Source of the DNA: Sphaerisporangium sp.
Lineage (GTDB): Bacteria > Actinomycetota > Actinomycetes > Streptosporangiales > Streptosporangiaceae
Direction: 5' to 3'
NCBI GenBank assembly: GCA_025964675.1
Contig: JAOPYI010000081.1
Coordinates: 104,775-168,774, forward strand
Length of the DNA: 64,000 nt
A program made the position numbers and the translations under genes. Under the pieces are notes generated by a model. It was not told the origin of the DNA, ran no database searches, and saw only the letters and a program-made list of their open reading frames with translations. Positions 32,959-40,927 of this stretch are shown here, piece by piece (positions within the stretch are counted from its first letter, which is position 1; each line of letters begins with the position of its first letter).

Positions 32959-33462
32959 TCACCGGGAAACCGGGGTGTCTCCTGGTCCCTTGGGGGAGGC
33001 CGCGTCGCTCGCGGGCGGGCGGATCTCGTTCTCGGTTCGTGAGCCCGGGCCCGTCCCGGGCTCGGCGATGTCCGTGATTCGTACGTGGACCGGCAGCCCC
33101 GGTGCGAGCGCCGCGACCGCGCCGCGCACGTCGGCGGCTATCTCGGCGAGCGGGCGCCCGTACCTCACGACCACGGCGACCTCCACCTCCGTGTCGCGGA
33201 CGGCCACTCCGGGCACGGTGCGGCCGGAGAGGTAGGTGGCCACCGGCCCTCTGGGCATGGACACGACGTCCGGGCAGCTCGCCACCGCCTCGGCGATGCG
33301 ATCCGCCAGCCGCTCGATGCCGGGCATCTCGCGGGCGGGCCGCTCGGTCCCAGGCGTCTCCCCGACGCCGTCTGAGGGCGGCTCGGCTCCGGACGCATCG
33401 CGGACGTCCGCCGCCGGCCGCTCGGCCCCGGGCGTCTCGCGGGGGCCGGTGGGAGGCTTCAT
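32959..33462 (-). CDS. Asp23-like protein with a repetitive N-terminus
   Basis: A 167-residue protein. Residues 1-~55 are Pro/Glu-rich with imperfect copies of a unit like 'ETPG(A/T)ERPA' (three or four copies, GAERPA, GTERPA, GIERLA). Residues ~60-140 form a domain resembling the Asp23 core: 'LADRIAEAVASCPDVVSM', 'YLSGRTVPGVAVRDTEVEVAVVVRYGRPL', 'VHVRITDI'. The tail is Ser/Pro-rich. ATG 33462 overlaps the previous stop (ATGA). It is probably a variable partner of the neighbouring Asp23 protein. Confidence 0.65.
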   Translation of the reverse strand: MKPPTGPRETPGAERPAADVRDASGAEPPSDGVGETPGTERPAREMPGIERLADRIAEAVASCPDVVSMPRGPVATYLSGRTVPGVAVRDTEVEVAVVVRYGRPLAEIAADVRGAVAALAPGLPVHVRITDIAEPGTGPGSRTENEIRPPASDAASPKGPGDTPVSR

Positions 33463-33932
33463 CGGACCCGGGCATCCTGCGGCTCGGCCGCCTCGTCGCC
33501 GGGCAGGTGGAGGTCGTCGACGGTGATGTTGACCTCTGTGACCTCCAGGCCGCACATGTTCTCCACGGCGTTGATCACGTTGCGTCGGATGCCCGCCGCG
33601 AGATCGGGGATGGACACTCCGTACTCGACGATCACATCGAGGTCGATCGCGGCCTGGCGCTCTCCCACCTCGACCGCGACGCCCTGGGTGACGCCGGTTC
33701 CTCCGGTCAGGCGCTCGCGCACCGCGCCGAGCGCTCGTGACATCCCGCCGCCCAGCGCGTACACCCCGGGTACCTCCCGGGCGGCCATTCCCGCGATCTT
33801 GGCCACCACCGTGTCGGAGATCGTCGTCCTGCCCCGCTCGCTCACGAGCTCAGAGTTGCCCCGTGGTGATCCCGTGCGCGCGGGTCCGGCAGTGGACGCC
33901 TGGCCCGGCGTCTCGTTCATCTGTGTGCTCAC
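33459..33932 (-). CDS. Asp23/Gls24 family envelope stress-response protein (first gene of cluster)
   Basis: A 157-residue Asp23 protein: 'SERGRTTISDTVVAKIAGMAAREVPGVYALGGG' is the full family signature, then 'GVAVEVGERQAAIDLDVIVEYGVSIPDLA' and 'GLEVTEVNITVDDLHLP'. The GTG at 33932 has GGAGG 8 bases upstream; ORF extension to 33986 is less likely. The ~35-residue N-terminus is Ser/Gly/Thr-rich and flexible. The Asp23 genes run 33932 to 31057 without a large gap, so they look like one transcript starting in the AT-rich 33933-34036 region. Confidence 0.88.
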   Translation of the reverse strand: MSTQMNETPGQASTAGPARTGSPRGNSELVSERGRTTISDTVVAKIAGMAAREVPGVYALGGGMSRALGAVRERLTGGTGVTQGVAVEVGERQAAIDLDVIVEYGVSIPDLAAGIRRNVINAVENMCGLEVTEVNITVDDLHLPGDEAAEPQDARVR

Positions 33933-34036
33933 CTCGTTGTCCTCCGTTCCAGCAGGACTCGCCTGCGTCGCCGAATAGGAAGGCACAACCGGCGTAAATA
34001 TTCACGTACCCCTTAGATGGGGCATATAAGGCTATT

Positions 34037-34183
34037 TTATACCGCATGTCCGGTTTTTGCTCCTGGTATGGCGTGTCCCGACGCGAACGACGGCGCCGCC
34101 TCGGCGAACGACCAGCCCAGCAGCCTGACCAGATGCCGGGGCTCCCGCAGCGACGCCCGCCACAGCAGGCCCCGGACCGTCAT
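34037..34183 (-). pseudogene. truncated ABC transporter gene (N-terminal fragment)
   Basis: A 48-residue frame beginning 'MTVRGLLWRASLREPRHLV' then 'RLLGWSFAEAAPSFASGHA', which is the start of an ABC exporter with fused membrane and ATPase domains (half-transporter type). It then ends after unrelated residues at a TAA in AT-rich sequence, so the rest of the ~570-residue gene is gone. Its ATG overlaps the stop of the 51-residue peptide upstream (34180-34183), so the pair once formed an operon. The fragment abuts the promoter region of the Asp23 genes. Confidence 0.68.
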
Positions 34184-34335
34184 CCCGGCGCCGCTGCCGG
34201 AGCGGCCCGCGCCGGCTCTCCAGCCTGCTTCGGCTCTCCAGACTGCGTCGGGTCGTCGACCTGCGGTGGCTCCCGTTCAATGCCGCCGGAGCCGTACCGG
34301 AAGGCATCGCGATCGGGGTGCAAAGACTCGTACAT
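34180..34335 (-). CDS. 51-residue peptide coupled to the ABC-transporter remnant
   Basis: A short frame starting at ATG 34335 with GAGAGGA upstream. It reads 'MYESLHPDRDAFRYGSGGIE', then an acidic/Pro segment with repeated 'GEP' (SGEPKQAGEPARA), and ends AAAPG. The charge layout (acidic N-terminal leader-like half) and coupling to an exporter resemble a peptide-secretion pair, but I do not recognise a precursor family, and no Cys or Trp is present. With the exporter truncated, it may be a leftover without function. Confidence 0.5.
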   Translation of the reverse strand: MYESLHPDRDAFRYGSGGIEREPPQVDDPTQSGEPKQAGEPARAAPAAAPG

Positions 34336-34414
34336 CCCGTTCCTCTCAGGTGGAATGGGCGGTTTCTCCACTAGATGGGTGGGACAGGAACCCCACTGCG
34401 ACAAAGGAGGACTC

Positions 34415-34603
34415 ATGACGCAAGTGGACTTCATCCACGTTCAGAAGTTTCTGTCCGGAGTTGACTACCCCGCGACCAAGGAGCAGCTTCTGGAGCACGC
34501 CAAGCGCAAGGGTGCCGACGAGCAGGCGATGGAGGCACTGCGGCGGCTCCCCGACAGGGAGTACGACGGCCCGAGCGGGATCAGCAAGGCCCTCGCCGGC
34601 TGA
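34415..34603 (+). CDS. DUF2795 small protein
   Basis: A 62-residue protein with 'QKFLSGVDYPATKEQLLEHAKRKGADEQAMEALRRLPDREYDGPSGIS', the hallmark of DUF2795, a small domain of unknown role in actinobacteria. Start ATG 34415 has AAAGGAGG upstream. It is convergent with the response-regulator gene, 26 bases away. Confidence 0.93.
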   Translation: MTQVDFIHVQKFLSGVDYPATKEQLLEHAKRKGADEQAMEALRRLPDREYDGPSGISKALAG

Positions 34604-34629
34604 CGGGCGCAGCGTACCGGAGGAGCCGG

Positions 34630-35295
34630 TCAGGTGATCTGATAGAGCAGCTCCGGGCGCCCAAGCCCGCCGTACTGTGGCACGCGGCGCACGGTGCCGT
34701 TCTGCACGAGGTGCTCGAGGTAGCGCCGGGCCGTCACCCGGGAGACCCCGATCGACGAGCCGACGGCCTGGGCCGACATCCCGCCGGGGGCCCTGCGCAG
34801 CTCTCCCGCCACGGCTTCCAGGGTGGGCTGGGTCATCCCCTTGGGCAGGGCCGAGGTTCCCCTGAGCGTAGACAGCGCCCGGTCCACCTCGCCCTGGCCG
34901 CTGACCTCCCCGGCGCCGCCCACCGACAACCGGAACTCGGCGTACCGTTTGAGCTTCTCGCTGAGCACAGCGAAGGTGAAAGGCTTGAGCAGGTACTGCA
35001 CGACACCCACGGAGACCGCCGACCGGACCACCGACAGGTCCCGCGCCGAGGTCACGGCGATGACGTCGCAGAAGACGCCCGCCGCGCGCAGCGCTCGGCA
35101 CACGTCCAGCCCGTGCATGTCGGGCAGGTACAGGTCGAGGAGCACGAGGTCGGCCGTACGGCGCCGCAGGAAGCGCAGGGCCTCGCCACCCGAGCGCACC
35201 GTGCCGACGACCTGGAAGCCCGGCACCCGCTCGACGTAGAGGCGGTTCGCCTCGGCGGTGAGCTCCTCGTCCTCGACGATCAGAACCGAGATCAC
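34630..35295 (-). CDS. response regulator, CitB/DcuR type
   Basis: A 221-residue receiver plus DNA-binding protein. The receiver carries the acidic 'EDE' near residue 9, the phospho-acceptor Asp in 'LVLLDLYLPDMHG' near residue 54 and Lys in 'YLLKPF' near residue 105. A C-terminal helix-turn-helix is at ~165-210 ('MSAQAVGSSIGVSRVTARRYLEHLV'). It is typical of regulators of C4-dicarboxylate or citrate uptake. GTG 35295 overlaps the kinase stop (GTGA). Its likely target is the dctA-like gene at 37043. Confidence 0.93.
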   Translation of the reverse strand: MISVLIVEDEELTAEANRLYVERVPGFQVVGTVRSGGEALRFLRRRTADLVLLDLYLPDMHGLDVCRALRAAGVFCDVIAVTSARDLSVVRSAVSVGVVQYLLKPFTFAVLSEKLKRYAEFRLSVGGAGEVSGQGEVDRALSTLRGTSALPKGMTQPTLEAVAGELRRAPGGMSAQAVGSSIGVSRVTARRYLEHLVQNGTVRRVPQYGGLGRPELLYQIT

Positions 35296-36893
35296 GACCG
35301 GTCCCCCGGGAGCGGGAGACGTACGGTGAAGACCGCTCCCTCGCCGTCGTGCCCGACCTCGATCGTGCCGCCGAGGCGGCGCACCGCCTGCCCTGCCATG
35401 GCCAGCCCGAGGCCCCGGCCGTCGCCCTTGGTGGTCCACCCGCGCCGGAAGACATCCTGCGCGGTCTCCGCACCGAGCCCCGGGCCGCTGTCGGCCACCC
35501 GTACGAGGAACGTGCCGTCCTCCGCGCGGAGGTGGACGTGCACGCGCGCGGGCGGGGTGCCCGACATGGCGGCCTCCACCGCGTTGTCGAGGAGGTTGCC
35601 GAGGATGGTCACCAGATCGCGGCTGTCGAGCGCGACGTCGTCCAGCGCGCTGTCCTGACCGATGGAGAGCTCGACCCCGCGCTCGGCGGCCTCGGCCGTC
35701 TTGCCGAGGAGCAGGGCCGCGATCACGGGCTCGCGTACGGCGCCCACGACCCGGTCGGTGAGCTGCTGGGCGGCACGCAGCTCCTCGGTCGCGAAGGCCA
35801 CCGCCTGGCCCGTACGGCCCAGCTCGACGAGCGTGACCACGGTGTGCAGCCGGTTGGCCGCCTCGTGGGCGGCGGAACGGAGCGAATCGGCGAAACCACG
35901 TTCGGCGTCGAGCTGGCCCGTGAGCGCCTGCATCTCGGTGTGGTCGCGCAGCGTCACTACGGTGCCGAGGGACCGGGTGCCCGAGCGGACGGCGGCGGCG
36001 CTCACCACGAGCACGCGGTCGCCGGTCAGGTGGATCTCGTCGGCGCGGTCCTCGACGGACGACAGCGACTCCGCCAGGGAGGGGCTGAGCCCGAGGTCGG
36101 CGACGTGCCGCCCTTCGGCGTCGGCGGGCAGCCCCAGCAGCTCCCGCGCGCCGTCGTTGGCCAGCGTCAGCCGTCGTTCGCCGTCGACGAGGAGGAGCCC
36201 TTCGCGGACGGCGTGCAGGATCGCGTTGTGGTGCTCGTACATGCGGCTCAGCTCGGCCGAGCGCAGCCCGTGCGTCTGGCGCCGCAGGCGCGCGCCCACG
36301 AGGTACGTGCCCGCGACCCCGGCGGACAGGCCCAGCAGTCCGGTGAGCACCGCCGCCGCGATCTGCTCCCGAAGCTGCGCGCTGATCTTGTCGACGGTGA
36401 TGCCCGCGCTCACCAGCGCGCGTACCTGCCCGGTCGCGTCGCGTACGGGCGTGACGGCCCGCACCGACGCGCCGAGCGTGCCGGTGTAGGTCTCGGTGAA
36501 CGTGCGCCCGGCGAGGGCGGGGGCGGTGTTGCCGAGGAATCGCCCGCCGATCTGCAGCTGGTTCGGGTGGGTGTACCTGCGGCCCTCCCGGCTCATGATC
36601 GTGATGAAGTCCATCCCGGCCTCCACGCGTACCCGCTCGGCGTACGGCTGGAGCGCCACCGACGGATCGGTGTCGCCCAGGGCGGCGAGCACCGCGGGCG
36701 AGCCGGCCACGCTGATCGCCACGGCGGTGGTCGTCCTCGCCGCCTCGTCGACCAGCAGCTGGCGCACGTGAAAGAAGGAGAGAAGGGTGCCGCCCGTCAC
36801 GGTGATCCCGACGACGACGACCTGCAGCATGAGCATCTGCCGGGCCAGGCTCCATCGCCGGAGCCGGGAGGCGATCGTCGTCAGGGTCTTCAT
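35292..36893 (-). CDS. sensor histidine kinase, CitA/DcuS type
   Basis: A 533-residue membrane kinase. It has helices near residues 20-40 and ~175-195, with an extracytoplasmic PAS-like sensor between them ('MDFITIMSREGRRYTHPNQLQIGG', the ligand-loop form of the family). A cytosolic PAS (~215-310) is followed by the phospho-acceptor His in 'AAHEAANRLHTVVTLVELG' and an ATPase domain ('NLLDNAVEAAM', 'DSGPGLG', 'GRGLGLAMAGQAV'). It probably senses an external di- or tricarboxylate. ATG 36893 is used. It is in an operon with the response regulator and divergent from the transporter. Confidence 0.92.
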   Translation of the reverse strand: MKTLTTIASRLRRWSLARQMLMLQVVVVGITVTGGTLLSFFHVRQLLVDEAARTTTAVAISVAGSPAVLAALGDTDPSVALQPYAERVRVEAGMDFITIMSREGRRYTHPNQLQIGGRFLGNTAPALAGRTFTETYTGTLGASVRAVTPVRDATGQVRALVSAGITVDKISAQLREQIAAAVLTGLLGLSAGVAGTYLVGARLRRQTHGLRSAELSRMYEHHNAILHAVREGLLLVDGERRLTLANDGARELLGLPADAEGRHVADLGLSPSLAESLSSVEDRADEIHLTGDRVLVVSAAAVRSGTRSLGTVVTLRDHTEMQALTGQLDAERGFADSLRSAAHEAANRLHTVVTLVELGRTGQAVAFATEELRAAQQLTDRVVGAVREPVIAALLLGKTAEAAERGVELSIGQDSALDDVALDSRDLVTILGNLLDNAVEAAMSGTPPARVHVHLRAEDGTFLVRVADSGPGLGAETAQDVFRRGWTTKGDGRGLGLAMAGQAVRRLGGTIEVGHDGEGAVFTVRLPLPGDRS

Positions 36894-36969
36894 TTCACCA
36901 GTAAGGGTCGGGGGCCGCACAGAAGCACGAGCGTGCCCGTGAGAACGGTCGTGAACGAAATGTACGCAA

Positions 36970-36987
36970 TAGTGACCCAGGTCACTA
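36970..36987. promoter_or_regulatory. CRP-like palindrome between sensor kinase and dicarboxylate carrier
   Basis: TAGTGACC-CA-GGTCACTA is a perfect 8-bp inverted repeat with a 2-base centre. It contains the GTGA-N6-TCAC core of cAMP-receptor protein sites. It lies 56 bases upstream of the dctA-like start and 77 bases from the kinase start, inside the 149-base divergent gap. Binding by a Crp-like regulator is inferred. Confidence 0.5.
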
Positions 36988-37042
36988 CCGCGACGCATAG
37001 TCACTCGACCGAAGCCCCGTTCCCATCAACAAGGAGGGTCGC

Positions 37043-38413
37043 GTGACCACACCTCCATCCCCGGTGCACCGGGACCGTACCCGGTATCTCTACCTGGCGG
37101 TAATCGTCGCGGTGCTCGCGGGGATCGCGGTCGGCCTCCTCGCCCCTGACACCGGCGTCGCGCTGAAGCCGCTCGGCACGGCCTTCGTGGCCCTGATCAA
37201 GATGATGATCAGCCCGATCATCTTCTGCACCATCGTGCTCGGCGTCGGATCGGTGGCCCAGGCGGCGAAGGTGGGCAAGGTCGGCGGCCTCGCCATCGGC
37301 TACTTCCTCGTCATGTCCACGGTGGCGCTGGTGATCGGCCTGGTCGTCGGCAACCTGATGCACCCTGGCGAGGGACTGCAACTGACCGACGAGCTCCGCA
37401 AGGCCGCCGAGGACCAAGCGGCCAAGGGCGGCGAGAGCGACTCGACGTCCTTCCTGCTCGGGATCATCCCGGCCACGTTGGTTTCGGCGTTCACCCAGGG
37501 GCAGGTGCTGCAGACCCTGCTGGTGGCGCTCCTCACCGGCTTCGCGCTCCAGTCGATGGGGGAGCGGGCCACCCCGATGCTCAACGGCATCGGCCACATC
37601 CAGCGGCTCGTCTTCCGGATCCTCGCGATGATCATGTGGGCGGCCCCGGTGGGCGCGTTCGGCGCGATGGCGGCGGTGGTCGGCGCGGGCGGGTTCGGCG
37701 TCCTCCAGAGCCTGGCCGTCCTGATGGCCGGCTTCTACCTCACATGCCTGCTGTTCGTCGGCCTCGTGCTCGGGCCGATGCTGTGGCTGGTCGCCCGGGT
37801 GAACCTGCTGTCGCTGCTGCGCTACCTCGGGCGGGAGTTCCTGCTGATCCTATCGACGTCCTCCTCCGAGTCCGCGCTGCCGCGCCTGATCGCGAAGATG
37901 GAACACCTCGGGGTGAGCCGTACGGTCGCGGGCATCACCGTGCCGACGGGGTACTCCTTCAACCTCGACGGCACCGCCATCTACCTCACCATGGCGACGC
38001 TGTTCGTGGCGAGCGCGACCGGCGCCCCGCTGTCGGTGGGGGAGCAGGTGTCGCTGCTCCTCTTCATGATCATCGCGTCGAAGGGCGCCGCGGGGGTCAC
38101 CGGCGCGGGGCTCGCCACGCTGGCCGGAGGCCTCCAGTCCCACCGGCCCGGGCTGGTCGACGGTGTGGGCCTCATCGTGGGCATCGACCGGTTCATGTCC
38201 GAGGCCCGCGCGCTGACCAACTTCGCGGGCAACGCGGTGGCGACCGTGCTGATCGGCACGTGGGTACGGGACTTCGACCGGGAACGCGCCGAGGAGGTGC
38301 TGTCCGGGCGGCTCCCGTTCGACGAGGCCACGCTCGTCGACGACCACGACGGCCGGACCTCTCCACCGTCCCCCGATGCCGAGCGGCCCGTCGCGGCGGA
38401 CTCGCTGAGGTGA
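37043..38413 (+). CDS. dctA: DctA-type dicarboxylate:cation symporter
   Basis: A 456-residue glutamate/dicarboxylate symporter family protein (eight helices plus two re-entrant loops). Family motifs are 'FVALIKMMISPIIFCTIVLGVGSV', the serine-rich loop 'LSTSSSESALPRL', 'PTGYSFNLDGTAIYLTMATLF', and 'GAAGVTGAGLATLAGGL'. It imports succinate, fumarate, malate or related acids. GTG 37043 has AAGGAGGG upstream. The divergent two-component genes and a CRP-like site fit control by substrate and carbon status. Confidence 0.92.
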   Translation: MTTPPSPVHRDRTRYLYLAVIVAVLAGIAVGLLAPDTGVALKPLGTAFVALIKMMISPIIFCTIVLGVGSVAQAAKVGKVGGLAIGYFLVMSTVALVIGLVVGNLMHPGEGLQLTDELRKAAEDQAAKGGESDSTSFLLGIIPATLVSAFTQGQVLQTLLVALLTGFALQSMGERATPMLNGIGHIQRLVFRILAMIMWAAPVGAFGAMAAVVGAGGFGVLQSLAVLMAGFYLTCLLFVGLVLGPMLWLVARVNLLSLLRYLGREFLLILSTSSSESALPRLIAKMEHLGVSRTVAGITVPTGYSFNLDGTAIYLTMATLFVASATGAPLSVGEQVSLLLFMIIASKGAAGVTGAGLATLAGGLQSHRPGLVDGVGLIVGIDRFMSEARALTNFAGNAVATVLIGTWVRDFDRERAEEVLSGRLPFDEATLVDDHDGRTSPPSPDAERPVAADSLR

Positions 38414-38447
38414 AGGCGGACTCCTCGCGGCAGGTCCTGAGGAGCCG

Positions 38448-39365
38448 TCACCTCGGACGGCCGCTGCGGTAGACGTCCTTGGTCAGCGCGGTCAGGCGGG
38501 CGGCGGATGCCTTGAAGGAGGCCCCTGAGGGCTGGAGGGTGAGCACGACCACGATCAGGCGGTCGCCCTTGCCCACCAGGCCGGTCGTGTGGAGCACGGG
38601 ACGGCTCAGGTTCACGGGCGGGCGGGTGAGCGCTTCCGTCGTACCCCCTGTGGCTTCGGCGCCCGCCGCCGCTCCGGTCGCGTGCGTTCCGGCGCATCGC
38701 ACGGCGGGCGTGGAGCCGTATCCGGACCACCCTTGCTTGACCGCCCACGGCCGTGGGAGGGCGCTAGGGATGCCGAAGTACTGGTCGAAGTCGTCGGCCG
38801 CGCAACGCGTCGCGTCACGCAGGTGGCCGAGAACCAGGTCGCGGACCTTGGGGTCCGCCCGGTCCAGCAGGTATCGGTACGTCCGCACCACGTCCGCCGC
38901 GCTGATCGCCGTATAGCCCCAGAAGCCCGGCTTGTACGAGGGCGGTGGCGCGGTGTCGGTCAGGCCGGCGCGCCGGGCCACGCGGCGGATGATCTCCCCC
39001 TGGCCGCCGCGGTCCCAGAAGGCCGAGGCCGCGTCGTCGTCGCTGGAGCGGAGCATCCGCTGGAGCAGATCCTGGTCGCCAGGGGGGACGGCGGTGCCGG
39101 GCTTGCGCGACTCCAGGTAGTCCAGCGCGATGAGGATCTTGACGACCGACGCGGACCGGAACCGGCTGTGGACCCTGTACCCGAGCGTCGCCTTGCCCGT
39201 GGTCCTGTCGAAGACCATGTAGCTCGCGGTCGTGCCGGGCGGGACCCGTGGAGGGCGCGCCGCCGAGATGCCGGCGGTGGCGGTCGCCCGCATGGGTGCG
39301 CACGTCGCGGCCAGTACGGCGGCGAGGGCCACTGTCAGCGGAGCCCTGAGCGTAAACGGCATCAT
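38448..39365 (-). CDS. secreted beta-lactamase/DD-peptidase-fold serine hydrolase
   Basis: A 305-residue protein with a signal peptide ('MPFTLRAPLTVALAAVLAATCAP' near the start). The Ser nucleophile motif is SxxK in 'SASVVKILIAL', near residue 80, and a KTG-like triad element lies in 'VKQGWSG'. This places it in the penicillin-binding/class A beta-lactamase fold; it may be a cell-wall enzyme, and lactamase activity is not implied. ATG 39365 (or 39362) is the start. It is convergent with the dctA-like gene. Confidence 0.78.
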   Translation of the reverse strand: MMPFTLRAPLTVALAAVLAATCAPMRATATAGISAARPPRVPPGTTASYMVFDRTTGKATLGYRVHSRFRSASVVKILIALDYLESRKPGTAVPPGDQDLLQRMLRSSDDDAASAFWDRGGQGEIIRRVARRAGLTDTAPPPSYKPGFWGYTAISAADVVRTYRYLLDRADPKVRDLVLGHLRDATRCAADDFDQYFGIPSALPRPWAVKQGWSGYGSTPAVRCAGTHATGAAAGAEATGGTTEALTRPPVNLSRPVLHTTGLVGKGDRLIVVVLTLQPSGASFKASAARLTALTKDVYRSGRPR

Positions 39366-39497
39366 TCGAACATCCCTACCAGATAAGTACATCTCTGATG
39401 TCCTTAATCAGGCGAACTGATGGTAGTTCTGCTTGGTCCGGTTCGCGTGGGCCGGAGACCGGCTATAAGGGCTGCAGGGGCTTTGTGAGGGAGTGGC

Positions 39498-40241
39498 ATG
39501 AACGTACTGGGAATCGACATCGGCGGATCCGGCATCAAGGGCGCGCCGGTGGACACGGCGGCCGGGACACTGCTCGAGGAGCGCTGGCGGGTGCCGACGC
39601 CGAGCCCGTCGGCTCCCGATTCCATCGCCGAGGTCGTGCGGCAGATCGTTGGCCACTTCTCGTGGACGGGCCCCGTCGGAGTGACGTTCCCCGGGGTCGT
39701 GGTCGACGGGGTGACGAGGACGGCGGCGAACGTCGACCACGCGTGGATCGGCCTGGACGCGCGGAAGCTGTTCGCCGAGGCGACCGGCCTCGACGTCACG
39801 GTGCTGAACGACGCTGACGCGGCAGGCATCGCCGAGGCGAGGTTCGGGGCAGGCCGGGACCGCGGGGGACTCGTGGTGATGCTGACCTTCGGCACGGGGA
39901 TCGGCAGCGCCCTGATCATCGACGGCCTGCTCGTCCCGAACACCGAGTTCGGCCACATCGAGATCAAGGGACAGGAGGCCGAGCACCGCGCCTCCGACCA
40001 CGCCCGCGAGGCACACGACCTGAGCTGGGACAAGTGGGCCCACCGCGTGCAGGAGTACCTCGAGGTCATCCAAGCTCTGCTGTCGCCTTCGCTGATCATC
40101 GTCGGCGGCGGCGTCAGCAAGAAGGCGGACAAGTTCCTGCCCGACATCGAGCTGGCCGGTACGCCCGTCGTGCCGGCGGTCCTGCAGAACAACGCGGGCA
40201 TCATCGGGGCCGCCCTTGCCGCCGTGCCCGTGGCCCGGTAG
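39498..40241 (+). CDS. ppgK: polyphosphate glucokinase (PpgK, ROK family)
   Basis: A 247-residue glucokinase that uses polyphosphate (and often ATP). The phosphate loop is '[15 protein letters not shown]' at residues 5-19; the sugar site is '[12 protein letters not shown]' and '[12 protein letters not shown]' (catalytic Asp near residue 97). The PpgK hallmark '[18 protein letters not shown]' is at residue ~154-171, and the zinc CxCGxxGC motif of other ROK kinases is absent, as expected. ATG 39498 has GAGGGAG upstream. It stands alone, followed by a hairpin. Confidence 0.93.
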   Translation: MNVLGIDIGGSGIKGAPVDTAAGTLLEERWRVPTPSPSAPDSIAEVVRQIVGHFSWTGPVGVTFPGVVVDGVTRTAANVDHAWIGLDARKLFAEATGLDVTVLNDADAAGIAEARFGAGRDRGGLVVMLTFGTGIGSALIIDGLLVPNTEFGHIEIKGQEAEHRASDHAREAHDLSWDKWAHRVQEYLEVIQALLSPSLIIVGGGVSKKADKFLPDIELAGTPVVPAVLQNNAGIIGAALAAVPVAR

Positions 40242-40260
40242 CAGCAGGCCGGACGCGCCC

Positions 40261-40284
40261 GCCGTGGCCGGAAGCGGCCACGGC
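40261..40284 (+). terminator. hairpin after ppgK
   Basis: GCCGTGGCCG (40261-40270) and CGGCCACGGC (40275-40284) form a perfect 10-bp stem with a GAAG loop, starting 20 bases after the ppgK stop. No T-run follows. Confidence 0.6.
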
Positions 40285-40367
40285 CGGCGATCACATTTCC
40301 TGGGGGCTTCGGTGTTTGCCCTGGATCCTGAGGGCACCTTTAACAAGGTGGGCCGGAAGGAGGCACC

Positions 40368-40799
40368 GTGGAGGTGACCATCGCATTGCGCTTGCCGCGC
40401 GACGCAGCGAGCGTTTCCGTGACCAGGCAGATCCTTGGGGCGGAGCTGGAGGTGCTCGGCGTCGAACGGCATATCAAGGAGGACATCCAGCTGATGCTCA
40501 CCGAGGCGTGCTCGAACGTGATCAGGCATGCCACCGAGACGGATGAATACACCGTGAGCGCCCAACTCATCGCCGACAGATTCGTGATGACGGTTGTCGA
40601 CACGGGCACGGGGTTCGATCCCGACAAGGTCGGCATCAGATCTCCGCTGGCGGAGCACGGGCGGGGGCTCCAGATCATGCGGGCGCTGGCCGACGACGTG
40701 CGTTTCATGAACAGGCCGAAGCACGGGGTGATCGTCTGTCTGGAGAAGACCCTGCGGTTCACCCATGACTCTCCCGGCGATCTGCTCACCGCGCCCTGA
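40368..40799 (+). CDS. SpoIIAB/RsbW-like ATP-binding regulator
   Basis: A 143-residue HATPase_c_2 protein of the anti-sigma-factor kinase class. The N box is 'MLTEACSNVIRHA' near residue 44, the G1 region 'VVDTGTGFDPD' near residue 78, and the G2-like 'HGRGLQIMRALADDV' near residue 100. Such proteins bind a sigma factor or anti-sigma antagonist and control stress or sporulation genes. No sigma factor or antagonist gene lies beside it. GTG 40368 has AAGGAGG upstream. Confidence 0.9.
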   Translation: MEVTIALRLPRDAASVSVTRQILGAELEVLGVERHIKEDIQLMLTEACSNVIRHATETDEYTVSAQLIADRFVMTVVDTGTGFDPDKVGIRSPLAEHGRGLQIMRALADDVRFMNRPKHGVIVCLEKTLRFTHDSPGDLLTAP

Positions 40800-40927
40800 G
40801 CCGCCGATCCACCACTGAAGGACATACGGGGCACGGGTACCAACGGTAAACCGTTGGCGAGAACCGGGGGCGGGTTGCTTATCCTTGCCGGTGGCGGCCG
40901 TCTGACGAGACGGCCCGGAAAGCGACC

